From assembly GCA_036936605.1 (NCBI GenBank), contig JAUPFV010000005.1, positions 58,362,742-58,426,741 of the forward strand: a stretch of DNA of 64,000 nucleotides. The letters run 5' to 3'. The position numbers were made by a program, and so were the translations under genes. The notes beneath the pieces are model-generated. The model did no database searches. It saw nothing but the letters and a program-made list of their open reading frames with translations, and was not told where the DNA came from. Source of the stretch: Limnanthes douglasii subsp. nivea. Taxonomy: Eukaryota > Streptophyta > Magnoliopsida > Brassicales > Limnanthaceae. This document shows, piece by piece, positions 34,841 through 45,849 of this stretch; the stretch's first letter is position 1, and each line of letters begins with the position of its first letter.

Positions 34841-34857
34841 GGAGACTGGGGGGCAAC
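34841..34857 (+). promoter_or_regulatory. Polypurine tract of the Tat element
   Basis: GGAGACTGGGGGGCAAC abuts the 3' LTR. The G run next to the LTR start is the usual plus-strand priming site of Tat elements. Confidence 0.8.
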
Positions 34858-35188
34858 TGATGAGGAAGTAATTTGCCGACCCCAATAGAAAAGGAGTTAA
34901 TTGCAAAAAGAAAAAGGGAAATAGGCCCGTTGTTTTATTATTTATTTACTAGTAGACAATTTGTAAATAAAGTAGCTTGTAAAGGACTAATTATGAAATA
35001 ATACAAGACTACCAAAGACATAAATGGGCCCCCACCTTCCCCACTATAAAAGGAATCCCATTTATTCTTGGTAGGGGGACAATTGAATATTATATTCTCT
35101 TTCTACTTTCTCTCTTTACACTTTGAGCTCTAGTCACATCAGGTCCAAGATCCAAGATCCTTTATCCTAGTCATTCATTCTCTCACCA
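34858..35188 (+). repeat. 3' LTR of the Tat element (331 bp)
   Basis: It begins TGATGAGGAAG and ends CTCACCA, the same length as the 5' LTR with about 14 substitutions by eye. The target duplication ACTTT follows at 35189-35193. Confidence 0.93.
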
Positions 35189-35193
35189 ACTTT

Positions 35194-35460
35194 ATCTTAA
35201 GTAAATGGCATCGGCCCTACAGAAGGTCTCATTGTACTGAAGAAATTAAAATAATTATCCATATGTTTTACATGTATTTTCCATGTTTATACATATGTTT
35301 CAGTTATATATCAATATGCTAAATGTGCTTGGTGTGTTGTTTATTCTTATTAGTGTCCACTGGTTATAATGTATTGGGGAATCTTTTACCCATGTTGCAT
35401 TATTTGGACTTCAAAGAATGGAAGTAAGATATGTGGATGCTCTTGTTTGTACATGATTAT
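35194..35460 (+). repeat. Copia leader, right of the insertion
   Basis: It resumes the 70-80 bp leader repeats (unit from 35198) and then AT-rich sequence leading to gag. No gene was seen. Confidence 0.6.
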
Positions 35461-35960
35461 TACTATGCATAGACAACTTGCAAACCATCCCTAAAGGTAC
35501 TAGGGATTCCAATAGCATTGTTTGGGGCAGTCCCTAAAGGTATTACCACTTCCTTGGACTTTCTCGCATAGGTCAAGAAATCATTTGCCAAAAATGAGAG
35601 GGTAGAGATGCAGCGTTTTCTCATCGAGCTAGGTACCGAAAAGTATCCTCGCAAAGGTAAAATCTATGAGCGCATTCTAAGAATCTCTATGATTAGACAA
35701 ATGTTAAAGGCAGTCACTTTAGACCTTCCTGAAGAATGCATAATGGGGTTCACATTTCATTCACTACCATACCACTTTAAGTATTTTCAGTCCACCTATA
35801 TTGCATGCGGGAAAAGTGAAATATCAATGAGTTGATTTCCCACGCTGCAGAGGAAGAGGATAAAGTTAAAGGTACATCAACTGTGATTAATATGATTACA
35901 TTTGCAAAACAGGCAAGGCCTAAGCGGAAGGTATATGGCAAATAACCGGGTCAAGGTTCA
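35461..35960 (+). pseudogene. Copia gag remnant
   Basis: The 35608-35835 frame (QRFLIELGTEKYPRKGKIYERILRISM and on, 75 aa) and neighbouring pieces resemble a copia gag: helical and charged, with FTFHSLPYHFKYFQSTY matching the typical SLP..W..F block. It lies between the leader and integrase as expected. It is broken by stops, and no zinc knuckle is readable. Confidence 0.55.
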
Positions 35961-36239
35961 GTTAAGAAGAAAAGTATGAGGCCTTGGACAAGTTCAAATA
36001 TTCTAAGACTGAAGTTGAAAAACAACTTGGTAAGAGCATTAAGACCGTTAGATATGGCTGTGGTAGTGAGTACTGTGGCAGATATGACGATTCAGATGAA
36101 CAAATTCAAGTATATTTTGGCTAAATATATAGAAAAGTGTGGAATAGTCCCTCAATATACAATGTCGTGTTCACCTGCATAAATAGTTTATGTGCAAGAC
36201 GGAACCAACCACTAAAAGATATGGTTAGAAGTATAATAA

Positions 36240-36560
36240 GTCCCTCATCTCTACCATTATATCTTCAGGGGGAAGTCATCAAATATGCCGCATATATACT
36301 CAACTAACTACCCACTAAGGCTACTGTTAGGATCACATATGAGCTTTGGAGTGGGTGTAGACCCAATCTAAAACATTTATATGTATGTGGTTGTCCAGGT
36401 GAGTCGCGGCTTACAAACCTCGAGAAAAGAAACTGGACCAAAAAATAGTTAGCTTCTTCTTGATAGGTTATTCCAAACATTCCAGGGGGTTTAAGTTTTA
36501 TGATTCTCTTAGTGGTACAATATTTGAGACAAAAACGACCAAAATACAGAGGATGTTAAG
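36240..36560 (+). pseudogene. Copia integrase C-terminal remnant
   Basis: Pieces read PTKATVRITYELWSGCRPNL, then KHLYVCGCPGESR, and VIPNIPGGLSFMI. These match the conserved copia sequence in which PYELWTG..P is followed by HL..WGCP and the GY...S.GY.FY block. The catalytic core upstream is not readable. Several frame changes are present. Confidence 0.7.
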
Positions 36561-36744
36561 TTTCGGGAGAAGAATAATGGAACCAATTTTGATTTTAAGG
36601 AAGAATCTATAGAAATTCATGAAGGGCTATATTCATGTATCAAAAGACTGGGCTATATTGGTAATCATTTTGGTCCCATTAGAACAAGTTAATCCTCAAA
36701 TTAACATTGATGCTCAACTTGATAGTTCTAACTAGGATACAAAT

Positions 36745-37780
36745 ATGGTCCATGTAGAAAAAGAGGAACCTCAAAGTAATCATCCACAAGAAGATCAAGA
36801 TGACATCATTCATAAATATCAAAATCTACCTCATCAAGAAGTACAACAAGAGGAAACAATCCTCTTAAGAAGGTCCACGAGAAAAAAAAGTATTATAGGT
36901 CCAGAATTTATAGTATATCTTCAACAGGATGATGAGTCATATGATGGAACTGTAGATGATCCATCATCTTACAAACATACCATGGCAAGTTCTGACTCTC
37001 GACAATAAATTGACGTTGTGAAGGAAGAGTATAAAGTGATACAAGACAATCCGGTATATGAGATCTTATCCCATTACCTAAAGGGAAACAAACATTTGGT
37101 TGTAAGTGAGTTCACAAAACCAAACATAATTCCTTGGGTAATATGGAAAGAAAAAACACACGTCTTGTAGCGAAAGGTTATACTCAATTTAAAGGGATTA
37201 ATTTTAAAGAGACCTTCACTCTAGTATTGATGAAAGATTCTTTTAGAAAAATCACGGCATTAGTTGCACACTTTGACCTTGAGCTCCATCAAATGGATGT
37301 TAAGACCGCTTTTCTCAATGGTGATATTGAGGAAACGATCTATATTATGCAACCAAAACACTTTGTAGAAAGTTACTCAAAGAATTTGGTAATAGACTTA
37401 TGAAATCCATCTGTGGGCTCAAGAAGGCCTCTCATTAATGGTACGACAAATTCTTTGGGATGATAGTCAGTTATGACTTTGAGATCAACTCGGTTCAGGA
37501 TTGTGTGTATCAAAAGTTCAGTGAGATTAATTTCATATTTCTTATATTATATGTGTATGAAATATTGCTTGCCTCGAAAATAAGGAATTGTTACACACTA
37601 CAAAAATAATTCTATCAGACAAGTTCGATATGAAGGATCTTGGTGATGTCACCTTTTTGTTTGGAGTAGAAATACATCACAACACTCTCCTGGTATATTT
37701 AGATTATCATAAAAAGCATACATTGAAAGTGTGTTACAAAATTATGGATTGGCTGATTGCAAACACTTAACTACCCCTAT
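36745..37780 (+). pseudogene. Copia reverse transcriptase remnant
   Basis: The 36745-37008 frame is the linker before RT (LLRRSTRKKSIIGPEF, as in RRS.R...P..Y). The 37134-37403 frame holds TRLVAKGYTQFKGINFKETF and LHQMDVKTAFLNGDIEETIY, with the first catalytic Asp in MDVKTAFL. The 37588-37770 frame has KFDMKDLGDVTFLFGVEI. The YVDD motif region near 37550 is damaged. The order and spacing fit one copia RT with frameshifts and stops. Confidence 0.85.
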
Positions 37781-37829
37781 AAAAAGGGTGGCAAACTTAG
37801 TATGGGTCAATGCTCTAAGATAAAACTTG

Positions 37830-38460
37830 AGATTTAGGAAATAAAAACGCTCTATTATGCTTCGACAGTTGCGAGTTCAATGTATGCTCAAATTTGTACT
37901 AGGACGGACATTTCTTTTGATGTATATATGTTAGTAAACCAGGAATGGATCACTAGAAAATATTTAAAAAGGTACTCTGATACCTGCAAGGAACAAAGGG
38001 GCACGTATTGACATATGACAAGTCAGAAAAACCTAGAGATAAATGGGTATTCCAACTCGGATTTTCGTAGATATGTGGACACAGTAAAGAGAAGTCCAGG
38101 AAACATATTTCCATTGGTTGGAGGTGCAATATCCTTCGAAAATGTAAAGTAAACACTTGTCTAGGTCCAAACACATAAAGATTAAGTTATTGTCTAGGTC
38201 CACCACGGTGGAAGAATTTGTTGCGTGCTTTGAGACATTGAACCATTAATTGTGGCTATGGAATATTGCAGTGCAATACTCTAATAGTAACAGGAACTTG
38301 TCTACGTCCAATCACATAAAGATAAAGTTATTTTCTATTAAAGTGATAGTTCAGATAGGTCAAATTAACATAGAGCACATCAGCACAAACTCCATGATAG
38401 TTAAGATCTTCTAACAAAGGCTGATTTGCCTAAGGGTTTCCAGCGACACACCATTAGTGT
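37830..38460 (+). pseudogene. Copia RNase H remnant
   Basis: ASTVASSMYAQICTRTDISF begins the domain, followed by degraded sequence and IEHISTNS-like coding at about 38370 that leads to DPLTKGLP-type sequence near 38415. This is the usual end of copia pol. No long frame survives. Confidence 0.65.
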
Positions 38461-38883
38461 GGGTGTAGTTGAATTAGAGTATTATTGGTTTTAGTGGAAG
38501 AGTTTTTAATAGGATCTGATGTTATATTTTGCAATATTGTGCACATTAAGGTTTATTGCAATATATATATCCTTGGAAATTTGATATATGTACTGTGCTG
38601 GATCTCTAAATATATAAACCATTTAAGAGTAGATATATACGATTACAAGACATATTACTCTTAGGCTACACTCCATAACTAACCCAAATAATTGACTGAT
38701 AATGATAATGTGAATATATGTTCCATCATATTGTTCACATTACGAGAAAGAGGTATGTAGTCCTTTATTATTATTAGTCATGTACGGGCTTGTACTATTT
38801 TCCCATTAACAATGAATACATGGATCCCATTAAAGTTGAATATGTATTCTTTAGTAGCATGTGGTGGTCCAAGTGGGGGAGAT
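38461..38883 (+). other. Copia 3' untranslated region and polypurine tract
   Basis: Non-coding AT-rich sequence ends in AAGTGGGGGAGAT (about 38870-38883), the typical copia polypurine tract, immediately before the LTR. Confidence 0.65.
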
Positions 38884-39505
38884 TGTTGAAATATATTTAT
38901 TTAGTATATTTATGGACCAACAATTATTTAGACTAACATGTTAAATAAACATATTCGGCCATTGTCTTAAAGAAGTCCAAATTAAAACTAATCGAGTTAA
39001 TTATTTAATTAACTAAATTGGACCTATGGGTAAAAATACGTTATGGGCTCAAGTGTGGTAACCGGGTTGAATTCGGACACTCTAATGAAGAGGGTCCAAA
39101 TCTTAAAACTTAAGCCTAAATTAAGAAACGAGGGAATAAATTGAATTATGAATTAATCGGATTATGGTCTCTGAACACATGGAATTATTAAAGGATGTGT
39201 TTTACATGCTCGGCTTCACATTATAAAGACTATAAATAAGGGGCCAGGTTTAGGCATTTCATCATCATAAACCTTAAACACAAATTTGTCGCTTCCTAGT
39301 GTGGAAAACCAAACCTTTTTTCTTTTTAAAATGGGTTCTGCATTATTTTCAAGTTAATCTACGGAATCGCAAAGGAACGAAAATTAACAAAACAAAAGAT
39401 GGATAGCTGTAGGAAAATCCGTGAGTAATATAATTTTTGTTTATTCATTAGGTGAATCTCAATGAAGGGTTTAATTATCTTCTGCATATTGTTATATTCA
39501 TTTTT
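38884..39505 (+). repeat. Right LTR of the old copia element
   Basis: It starts TGTTGAAATATATTT right after the polypurine tract. It contains ACTATAAATAAGGGG (TATA box near 39229). Similarity to the left LTR stops near 39500, so the right end is approximate. No clean target duplication was found. Confidence 0.75.
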
Positions 39506-39539
39506 ATGCGATTTCATAAAATATAACATTGCTTCCCCA

Positions 39540-39800
39540 TCTTGATTTCTCTACAACACTAGTAATGAAAATATAAATCATATTCTCTATGAGTGTAGCT
39601 TCACACGGAGCATGTGGTAACACGTTTGTGCTAATCTTGAGGTCTTCTACCATAATAACTCAAATTGGAACTCTCGGCTTCTTGAAGCCTCCAATTGGCC
39701 CCCTCAAGCTTACGTCATCTTTGACGGGCATACTTTGGTGCTACCATTTACCATATTTGGGGAGAAAGAAATAACATAATCTTCATCTCCCTCCGAGTCT
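39540..39800 (+). pseudogene. LINE zf-RVT fragment
   Basis: NENINHILYECSFTRSMW on the plus strand matches the zf-RVT region of plant LINEs and is related to the piece at 21180-21260. It is too short to place in a subfamily. Confidence 0.6.
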
Positions 39801-40314
39801 TGCCTTCACTATCTCTTTTTGTTTGTTTGTTAATCTCCTTTTTCATGAACTTAGATTGGTAGGCGTCTTCATCCCTAACCTATACTAACTTAATATTGTT
39901 TCATTTATTTGAATTCTTTCACATGTTGTTGATTGTCCTTAGTAGGTTCTTCAGTGTATGCATTCATCTACTTTATTACGTTATCATCGTTTCGCTGGTA
40001 TCGCTTTTTTATTTTAAGGACCTTGTTTTGGTCCTTCGTGTTTTTCTTACAATACGGCGTTAAGTCATCCCTCGGAATATGCTCTAGGTATTTGTACGAA
40101 CAAATTTATTTTTTCTAATTCATTTATTTCAAAAAAAACTAATAATAATAAAATTCATACTAGTAAATGGAATTTAATATCTAAATTTTAGAAGAGGAGT
40201 GGGGGTTTATACAAAAATCACTTTCCTAATTCTTGAATTCAAAATTTCTAGGTTAAAATGAGGGCTCTTTTTAAGCCTCTTAGCATGTCTCAAGTTTATC
40301 GTTCTCTCATCGAT

Positions 40315-40700
40315 ACAGACCTACATTAAGAAACCTTCATCTTTAAATTATCATTTGTTGTTTCAAGTGTTCTCAAAATAAATCTCGAGCAAAGCGTAAT
40401 CTACAAAACCTTTATAGCTGACTCTTGAAACAGATTTGCCTCAAGAAACCCATAGTCTTCAAATCCGCTATTGTGGTTTTAATATTTCAAAAGGAATCTC
40501 GAGAAATTTTTATCTACAAGACTTTTAGTTGTCTTTCGAGTTTCCATCCCTATCGAAAGAAGCTTTATATAATCATTCGGAAGCAGATTCTCCTCAAGAA
40601 ACCCTTCGTCTTCAAATTTGCTCATGTTGTTACAAGATTTCTCAGAAGAAATTTAGAACAAACCCTTATCTACAAGACTTTTGCAACGATGTCTTGATTC
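40315..40700 (+). repeat. Degenerate tandem repeats, about 110-160 bp, before LINE ORF1
   Basis: Three units share CAAGAAACCC or a variant, GTCTTCAAATC.GC, TGTTGTTTCAAG.TTTCT, TCTCGAG and ATCTACAAGACTTT (near 40320, 40435 and 40595). They lie just upstream of the ORF1-like sequence, as repeated 5' UTR units do in some LINEs. Confidence 0.55.
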
Positions 40701-40799
40701 TTCATCTCTATGAGAAGAAGTTTCAATACCAAATCTCTATCATCTAATTTCTGGAGGTAGTTTCAAGATTATTAGGCTTCTGCCTGTTGTGGTGGAGGC

Positions 40800-41640
40800 T
40801 CGGGAAGAAACTCCTGGGATCCTGCAAAATTGCAATCTTCAGTCATAGATTTTAAGAATACCAGCCTCAATACCACCTGGAAGAACAACCACAAATAAAA
40901 AACTGGAAGCCCTAAATCAAGAAGACTTTCCATTGTTAACCACACAAAAAGAATTGTGTATGGGGAAGATTATCAACAACTCTATCTTCGAACCTCATCC
41001 AAATCAAGAAATCCCTTCAATAGGTTACATAAAATCTTTTGCAGAATCAGTCAATCCAAATAAGGTACTTTTCAAGCATAAAAAATGGTTTACTCTTAAA
41101 AAGATGAACATGGAGCTGTAATTTTTAATAAATCAGATAAGTCTTTCTTACAAACAATCTCTAAATATACACTAATATCTAAGTTTTCATTTGGGAAACC
41201 AAATATAAATTATTTTAGAACCTTCTTAGACTCATTTAATTCTAAGGGCCTTTACAGTGTAGTCATAAAAGACTATAGACACATTTTTATAGAACTTGAA
41301 ACCTTAGAGGACATTTTCATAGTGGAGTCTCCCCAGAATCCAGTATGGGTTTCGTTTCCAAAAATCCCAGAGTACTTATATTCTCAGGATTCTATAACTC
41401 TAACTGCAAAGGCAATTAGATTTCCTTTTGAAATTTGGGTTCTAAACAAAAACCTTGCTCATTTTAATTTTTGTAAAACTCTTGTAATAACTAACATCTC
41501 TAAAGTGCTTCCGCAAAAACTTTGAATAGGATTTGGGGAAGAGAACGGATTTTGGAAATCTATCTTTTATAAAAATATGCCTAGTTACTGTAAAAAAAAT
41601 GCAATCATATGGTACACAATGAAGTTAAATGTAAAAAGGA
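40800..41640 (+). pseudogene. LINE ORF1 remnant, DUF4283-type
   Basis: Pieces in three frames form an ORF1. They are an EDFPLLTTQKEL-like start, then NKSDKSFLQTISKYTLISKF, then GLYSVVIKDYRHIFIELET and VWVSFPKIPEYLYSQDSITL. This follows the plant DUF4283 plan, in which a conserved RHIFI block precedes PVWVSFPK.P..L. A degraded knuckle-like sequence (YCKKNA) follows. The protein would bind LINE RNA. Several frame breaks are present. Confidence 0.75.
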
Positions 41641-41959
41641 TCAAATTCTCAAGAGAAGCTCTTGACACAAACCTTTTTTATTTCATTTTATTATATATTC
41701 AAATAAAATATAATTGTATTAAGATTTAATTTTATTCTATATTAGAATATTTATTTAATTTCCTTGTATTCTAATTTAGGGTTTTGAGAAGCTCTTATAT
41801 AAAGCTTCATATGTATTAAGTTATTTTAAGTTTTTGGAATAATATTTTTTTATGTCTGCAAATTTCAATCTCTCTTACCCTTATATTAGGGTTCCATCAT
41901 GCTACCCTTGAATTAGGATTTCATCTATCGTTGCTTCTTCTTCTATTTCTGTTGCGTCA

Positions 41960-42480
41960 TCTGGTTAGCTGGAAATGATATCCAACCAACCTAAAACTTT
42001 CAATGAATCAATTTATATCTTCCCAAAAAATCAATAACGAAAAAATTAAATATGTTATTATCCAAAAAGAGAATATCTGTAAGAGTTCTCCTATCAGTCC
42101 CAATAACCAAAACTTGCAAAATGACTCTGTAAAATCTGATGAAAATATTAATAAAAACAATACTAGTAAATCAGAAATTCAAAAGAGAAACAAAAGTTAT
42201 TCCAAAGATTATAACATTATGAACAACTCTGAAAATTACTTAAAATCCTCTTCTCAAGTTTCAAGAACAATAAATAATCAAACAAGTGATTATGAAAATG
42301 ATTTAAATAATGAAGTAATAGAATCCCTTAATAACATTGATCTTGGTAACACTTTTACGAAGTTCAAAGATTGACCATCTCTCCAATGACCCCTCAAGAC
42401 TCTCCTTGCAGGAAGCCTTCCTTTATCACCAATAAAGGAAATATATTCTGCTAATAATAAAATTAAGTCCAAAAGTATAG
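41960..42480 (+). pseudogene. LINE ORF1 C-terminal part, Asn/Ser/Lys-rich
   Basis: A 123-aa frame (42003-42374) is rich in Asn, Ser and Lys and lacks motifs. It matches in character the low-complexity tail of LINE ORF1 proteins. It is separated from the preceding part by about 300 bp of AT-rich DNA (41660-41950), perhaps a small insertion. Confidence 0.45.
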
Positions 42481-42584
42481 TAAAAGACTAAGAAAATCTA
42501 AATCTAATCTATCAAGGGTCTTTTAATCTCTAGAGCTACCAATTTCAAAAGATCTTCTAGATCCTTAAACCAATTATAACAAAA

Positions 42585-43150
42585 AATGATTGTGTCTTTC
42601 CTTAATTGGATTACCAGAGGCATTGAGCTTGGCTCTGTTTCCATTTTAAAAGCTTAGTTATGGTCTGGTTGCTTTAGAAAAGCTCATAATTTAGGTGCTT
42701 TAATCTTTCGAAATCAATTCTTGATCGTCCTTATGTTCATTAATTCCCTCTGCTATTAACAGATTAAAAATATATTTGTTTTAGCTCTCAATTGTATATT
42801 GGTGAATCATGTGGTATTTTTTTTTATTATAAATAGTTTTGAATTGTTAATATATGCGAAATGAAACTTTAATAAATACAACTTCAACATTATAGGTATT
42901 TAAAGATGCTAAATTAAAAATCATTATAATCAATTAAGGGTTTGAAGGTGCTGGATTAAGAGCTTTGGCTCCAGGATTCCATTAGAAAAATTGGAGCTCG
43001 TGCTAAAAATGTTATCATGGATTATGTTAGAATTATTAGTTCCTGATTATATCCAAGATTTGGTTATATTTATGCTACTAACTTTTTTGGCAGGGATCGG
43101 AATCAATATATCATTTTAAAGTTTTGGGTAAATATAAAAAGTAGCAAAAG
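42585..43150 (+). pseudogene. LINE endonuclease start, strongly decayed
   Basis: MIVSFLNWITRGIELGSVSI at 42585 aligns in pattern with the endonuclease start of the minus-strand LINE (ISWNARGINN). FGYIYATNFFGRDRNQYI at about 43060 matches the YA....R...W block further in. Nothing of the endonuclease C-terminus is seen before the foreign segment begins. Confidence 0.45.
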
Positions 43151-43929
43151 GTTGCTAAACATATCTAACATGATACAAAATCTATAAGAATTCACTAATG
43201 TTGATTGGTTCTAGGGTCTTACCTATTCAAACTTCTGAATGGAGCTCTCTTTTGTTGAAAGTCTTCTTTAAAGTAAAAAGTTCTAATTGTAAATGAGATT
43301 GTATTGAATTACTATATCTTCAATTTAGGTGGATTGTACCTCCAACTTAGTTGGAAAACAATTTGTATATGCTTACCATTAAAGCCATATTATTAAAAAA
43401 ATTGTTCTTTGCTATAAAAAAAATATATTGGTACATGTAATTAAACTGGATCTCATTTCACAACTAATTTAAAAAGTGTCATTTTGACCAAGAAAAAGTC
43501 CAAACTGACTTACAAAATTTAAAAACTCGGCAATAGTGTATTCTTAGAAGGAAATTTAAAATTGAAAAACAAAAATAAAATGTTCACAAAATGGTGCAAA
43601 ATAATATAATTTCAACAATTTGTATATCTTACATGTTAAAGCTTTTCTATCAAAGAAACAAACACATTAATATAAAAATAAGGAGAGGTATAAAGGAAAA
43701 GTGTAGAAGCAGAAATGATCTAAGAATGAAGAGTTTTCTTGAACTCTAAGAAAGCACTTTCTTGACCTCTTCGATCGATTTCTTTCTCCATTTTCATGTT
43801 CTTCTACTTCTCATCCTTTCTTTATATCCAAATTACTTGAAAATTATGGAATTTCCCATAATTTGGATGCAAATTACTTGAAAATTACTCAGGTTTGCTG
43901 AGTTTGGTCAAGTGTAAAAATGGAAACAC

Positions 43930-44344
43930 AATTGGATCTGCAAACCTTATGTTAGTTACAAATCTTGATATGACATTGGTAGGGTCTTATTTTTTTGTTA
44001 ATCTATTTGTCTAACATTCTTACCTCCGTGGTTTCTCAGCATTCTGATTATGGAGTTTTACTTTGTGATTACTAGGTTGATCATCGTGATCTAAAAAACC
44101 AATCTCTTTTTAGGTTCAACGACTTATGGGAAGCTTACTACCGCCGTGATTCCCTACTAGTATTTTCCACAGGAAGGGCACGTGTAACTTACGGATGAAT
44201 AAGGAAAATAAGCCGCTCATGACCCCGGATATACTCATAACATCCATGGGACATGTGTGCTTTGTTTGCTATTTCCACTACTGTCGAATGAGAATTAAGA
44301 AATAAAATAATCAGTTTTCTCAAATCATATATATCCCTATGTAG

Positions 44345-44397
<53 letters not shown>

Positions 44398-45390
44398 GCT
44401 AATGAACATGGGTTATAGTAGTTAAACCGTGCTTCCAGTGAGAGTTACCAATCCCCAAACCTTAACCATGCACAATTTCAAAATATAATGCTGAATTCTG
44501 TAGGCTGAAGCCCATTTTGTGTAAGCCTATACTGTGTTAAAGGATGCAATTTGAAACTCAACTTAGATATTACTTCCTAAGAGGCAACTTGATAGACCTT
44601 GAGCAAAACTGATATGGCGTTCCTAAACAAACACTCCGTTACTGCTTTATCAATGTAGCTGTCTTTCTATTTTCTACGCGTATCTGGATTATAAATGGAA
44701 CATAGCTACAGTCCTGGAGGAAACAGATAAATTTCTGCAGTTTAAACTACAAGTATGTTCTGTCACAACAACCTCACAAAGTAAGTTTCTTGATAGAAAA
44801 GGATAATGCTGTGGAAACAATGAAAGCTCTTTCAGAACGTCTTGACGAATCGTGGAGTAAGTATAATAGTGTTCATTAGAAATTTCCTATATGTGACGTA
44901 TGTTTTTTCTTTTTAACTTTTCGTGTAATCCTTGTAATTGTCTTTCCAGTTAGATGCGAAGTTGGTTTACAGTGGCGGAGAGGCCTTGGACGTATTGCCG
45001 AAACGTGCTAGCAAAGGCCAGGCTTTGATTTACTTCCTTGAAATTTTTTAAAGCCAATGGAAAAACTCATGTCAATACTCTAGTTTGTGGTGATTCTGGA
45101 AATGATGCTGATTTATTCAGTGTTCCTGAAGTACACGGCGTGATGGTTAGCATTTTTTTTATACTTCCTTTCACTCCGTGTTTGCGTCATTTATAAAACA
45201 AACTAAATGAAGCAAAAAATCGCAGGTTAGCAATGCAATGGAAAAATTACTCAAGTGGCATGAAGAAAATACAAAGAATAATCCAAAAATATTTCATGTA
45301 ACCGAGAAATGTGCAAGTGGAATCATAGAAGCTAGTGGTAAAATTAATATGGATCCAACTGTATCTCCCAGAGATATTAGAGGGTTGAGA
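43930..45390 (+). pseudogene. SPP: Sucrose-phosphate phosphatase pseudogene with introns
   Basis: Five exon-like pieces in the correct order match plant sucrose-phosphatase, the last enzyme of sucrose synthesis (cytosolic, HAD family). Exon a (to 43978): NLMLVTNLDMTL. Exon b (44076-44254): [20 protein letters not shown], then [11 protein letters not shown]. Exon c (44692-44855): ATVLEETDKF, then VETMKALSERLDE. Exon d (44950-45145): [19 protein letters not shown], and [20 protein letters not shown]. Exon e (45226-45385): VSNAMEKLLKWHEENTKNNP, then TVSPRDI. Splice sites are mostly recognisable. The nucleophile Asp of motif I is Asn (TNLDMT), a stop follows VTYG, and frameshifts lie in exons c and d. 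The C-terminal domain is absent. Confidence 0.87.
44349..44395. repeat. (AT)n microsatellite
   Basis: An uninterrupted AT dinucleotide run of about 47 bases lies in the second intron-like gap of the sucrose-phosphatase pseudogene. Confidence 0.97.
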
Positions 45391-45497
45391 TATTAGAGGG
45401 TTGGAGAAATCTGAAGCGGAAAGTTTTTATTCTTGTAATGAAGCACTGAAGTTTTATATTTTTTACATTTGTAAGAGTTTTTGGGAATTTCTTACAT

Positions 45498-45779
45498 TTG
45501 TTTGAGAAGAAGTTTTATAGAAAGAAAGAGAGAGAAATTTTTTGCGTTGAAACTAAAACTCAAACACGGTCTGGTTACTTGTTAGAGAGAGAAACACACA
45601 CGTGGTGGGTAAATGGTAAATCTGAGTTGCCAGGGACAGAGGTATTTTTGGCCAAACATTGGGAGACCAATCTTGCAACAGAACTTGATGCTACATGTCA
45701 ATCTCTCAGGCTTCACATGTGCGGGAGATTATATTTGCAAATTATTAAAACGAAAGAGATGAGTTTTATGCAGATGTAA
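45498..45779 (+). pseudogene. Unidentified 93-aa coding-like fragment beside the pseudogene
   Basis: The frame begins FEKKFYRKKEREIFCVET and includes TWWVNGKSELPGTEVFLAKH and CQSLRLHMCGRL. Base composition is richer in G and C than its surroundings and it reads like real protein, but I do not recognise the family. It could be a second captured gene scrap carried with the phosphatase segment, or an unusual part of its 3' end. Low confidence in any function. Confidence 0.35.
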
Positions 45780-45849
45780 AGGAAGGGGACTATTTTGATA
45801 CAAGTGGTAAACATGAGGGACTAACATAATTTTTTACCCTTGAAAAGGC

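Larger units (their letters stand above)
24245..35188 (+). mobile_element. Complete Tat-lineage Ty3/gypsy retrotransposon, 10.9 kb, nested in copia
   Basis: Both ends are 331-bp LTRs flanked by ACTTT. Inside, in order, are primer site, gag, protease, RT, RNase H, a second plant-type RNase H domain, integrase, a tandem-repeat spacer, an antisense ORF, and a polypurine tract. The extra RNase H between RNase H and integrase and the antisense ORF downstream of pol are features known for the Tat group. The LTRs differ at about 14 of 331 positions by eye with no indels, so the insertion is fairly recent. In-frame stops in gag and pol make it non-autonomous. Confidence 0.92.
22553..39505 (+). mobile_element. 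Old Ty1/copia element split by a nested gypsy element
   Basis: Diverged LTRs at 22553-23125 and 38884-39505 bracket copia gag, integrase, RT and RNase H remnants at 35194-38460, with a repeat-rich leader at 23130-24244. Removing the gypsy insertion (24245-35188 plus one target copy) leaves an element of about 6 kb in the expected copia order (integrase before RT). The leader repeats continue in phase across the insertion point, which supports the join. Coding regions are full of stops and frameshifts. Confidence 0.8.

Noticed and set aside
43930..45390. Functional sucrose-phosphatase gene
   Set aside because: A stop, frameshifts, loss of the nucleophile Asp and absence of the C-terminal domain rule it out.
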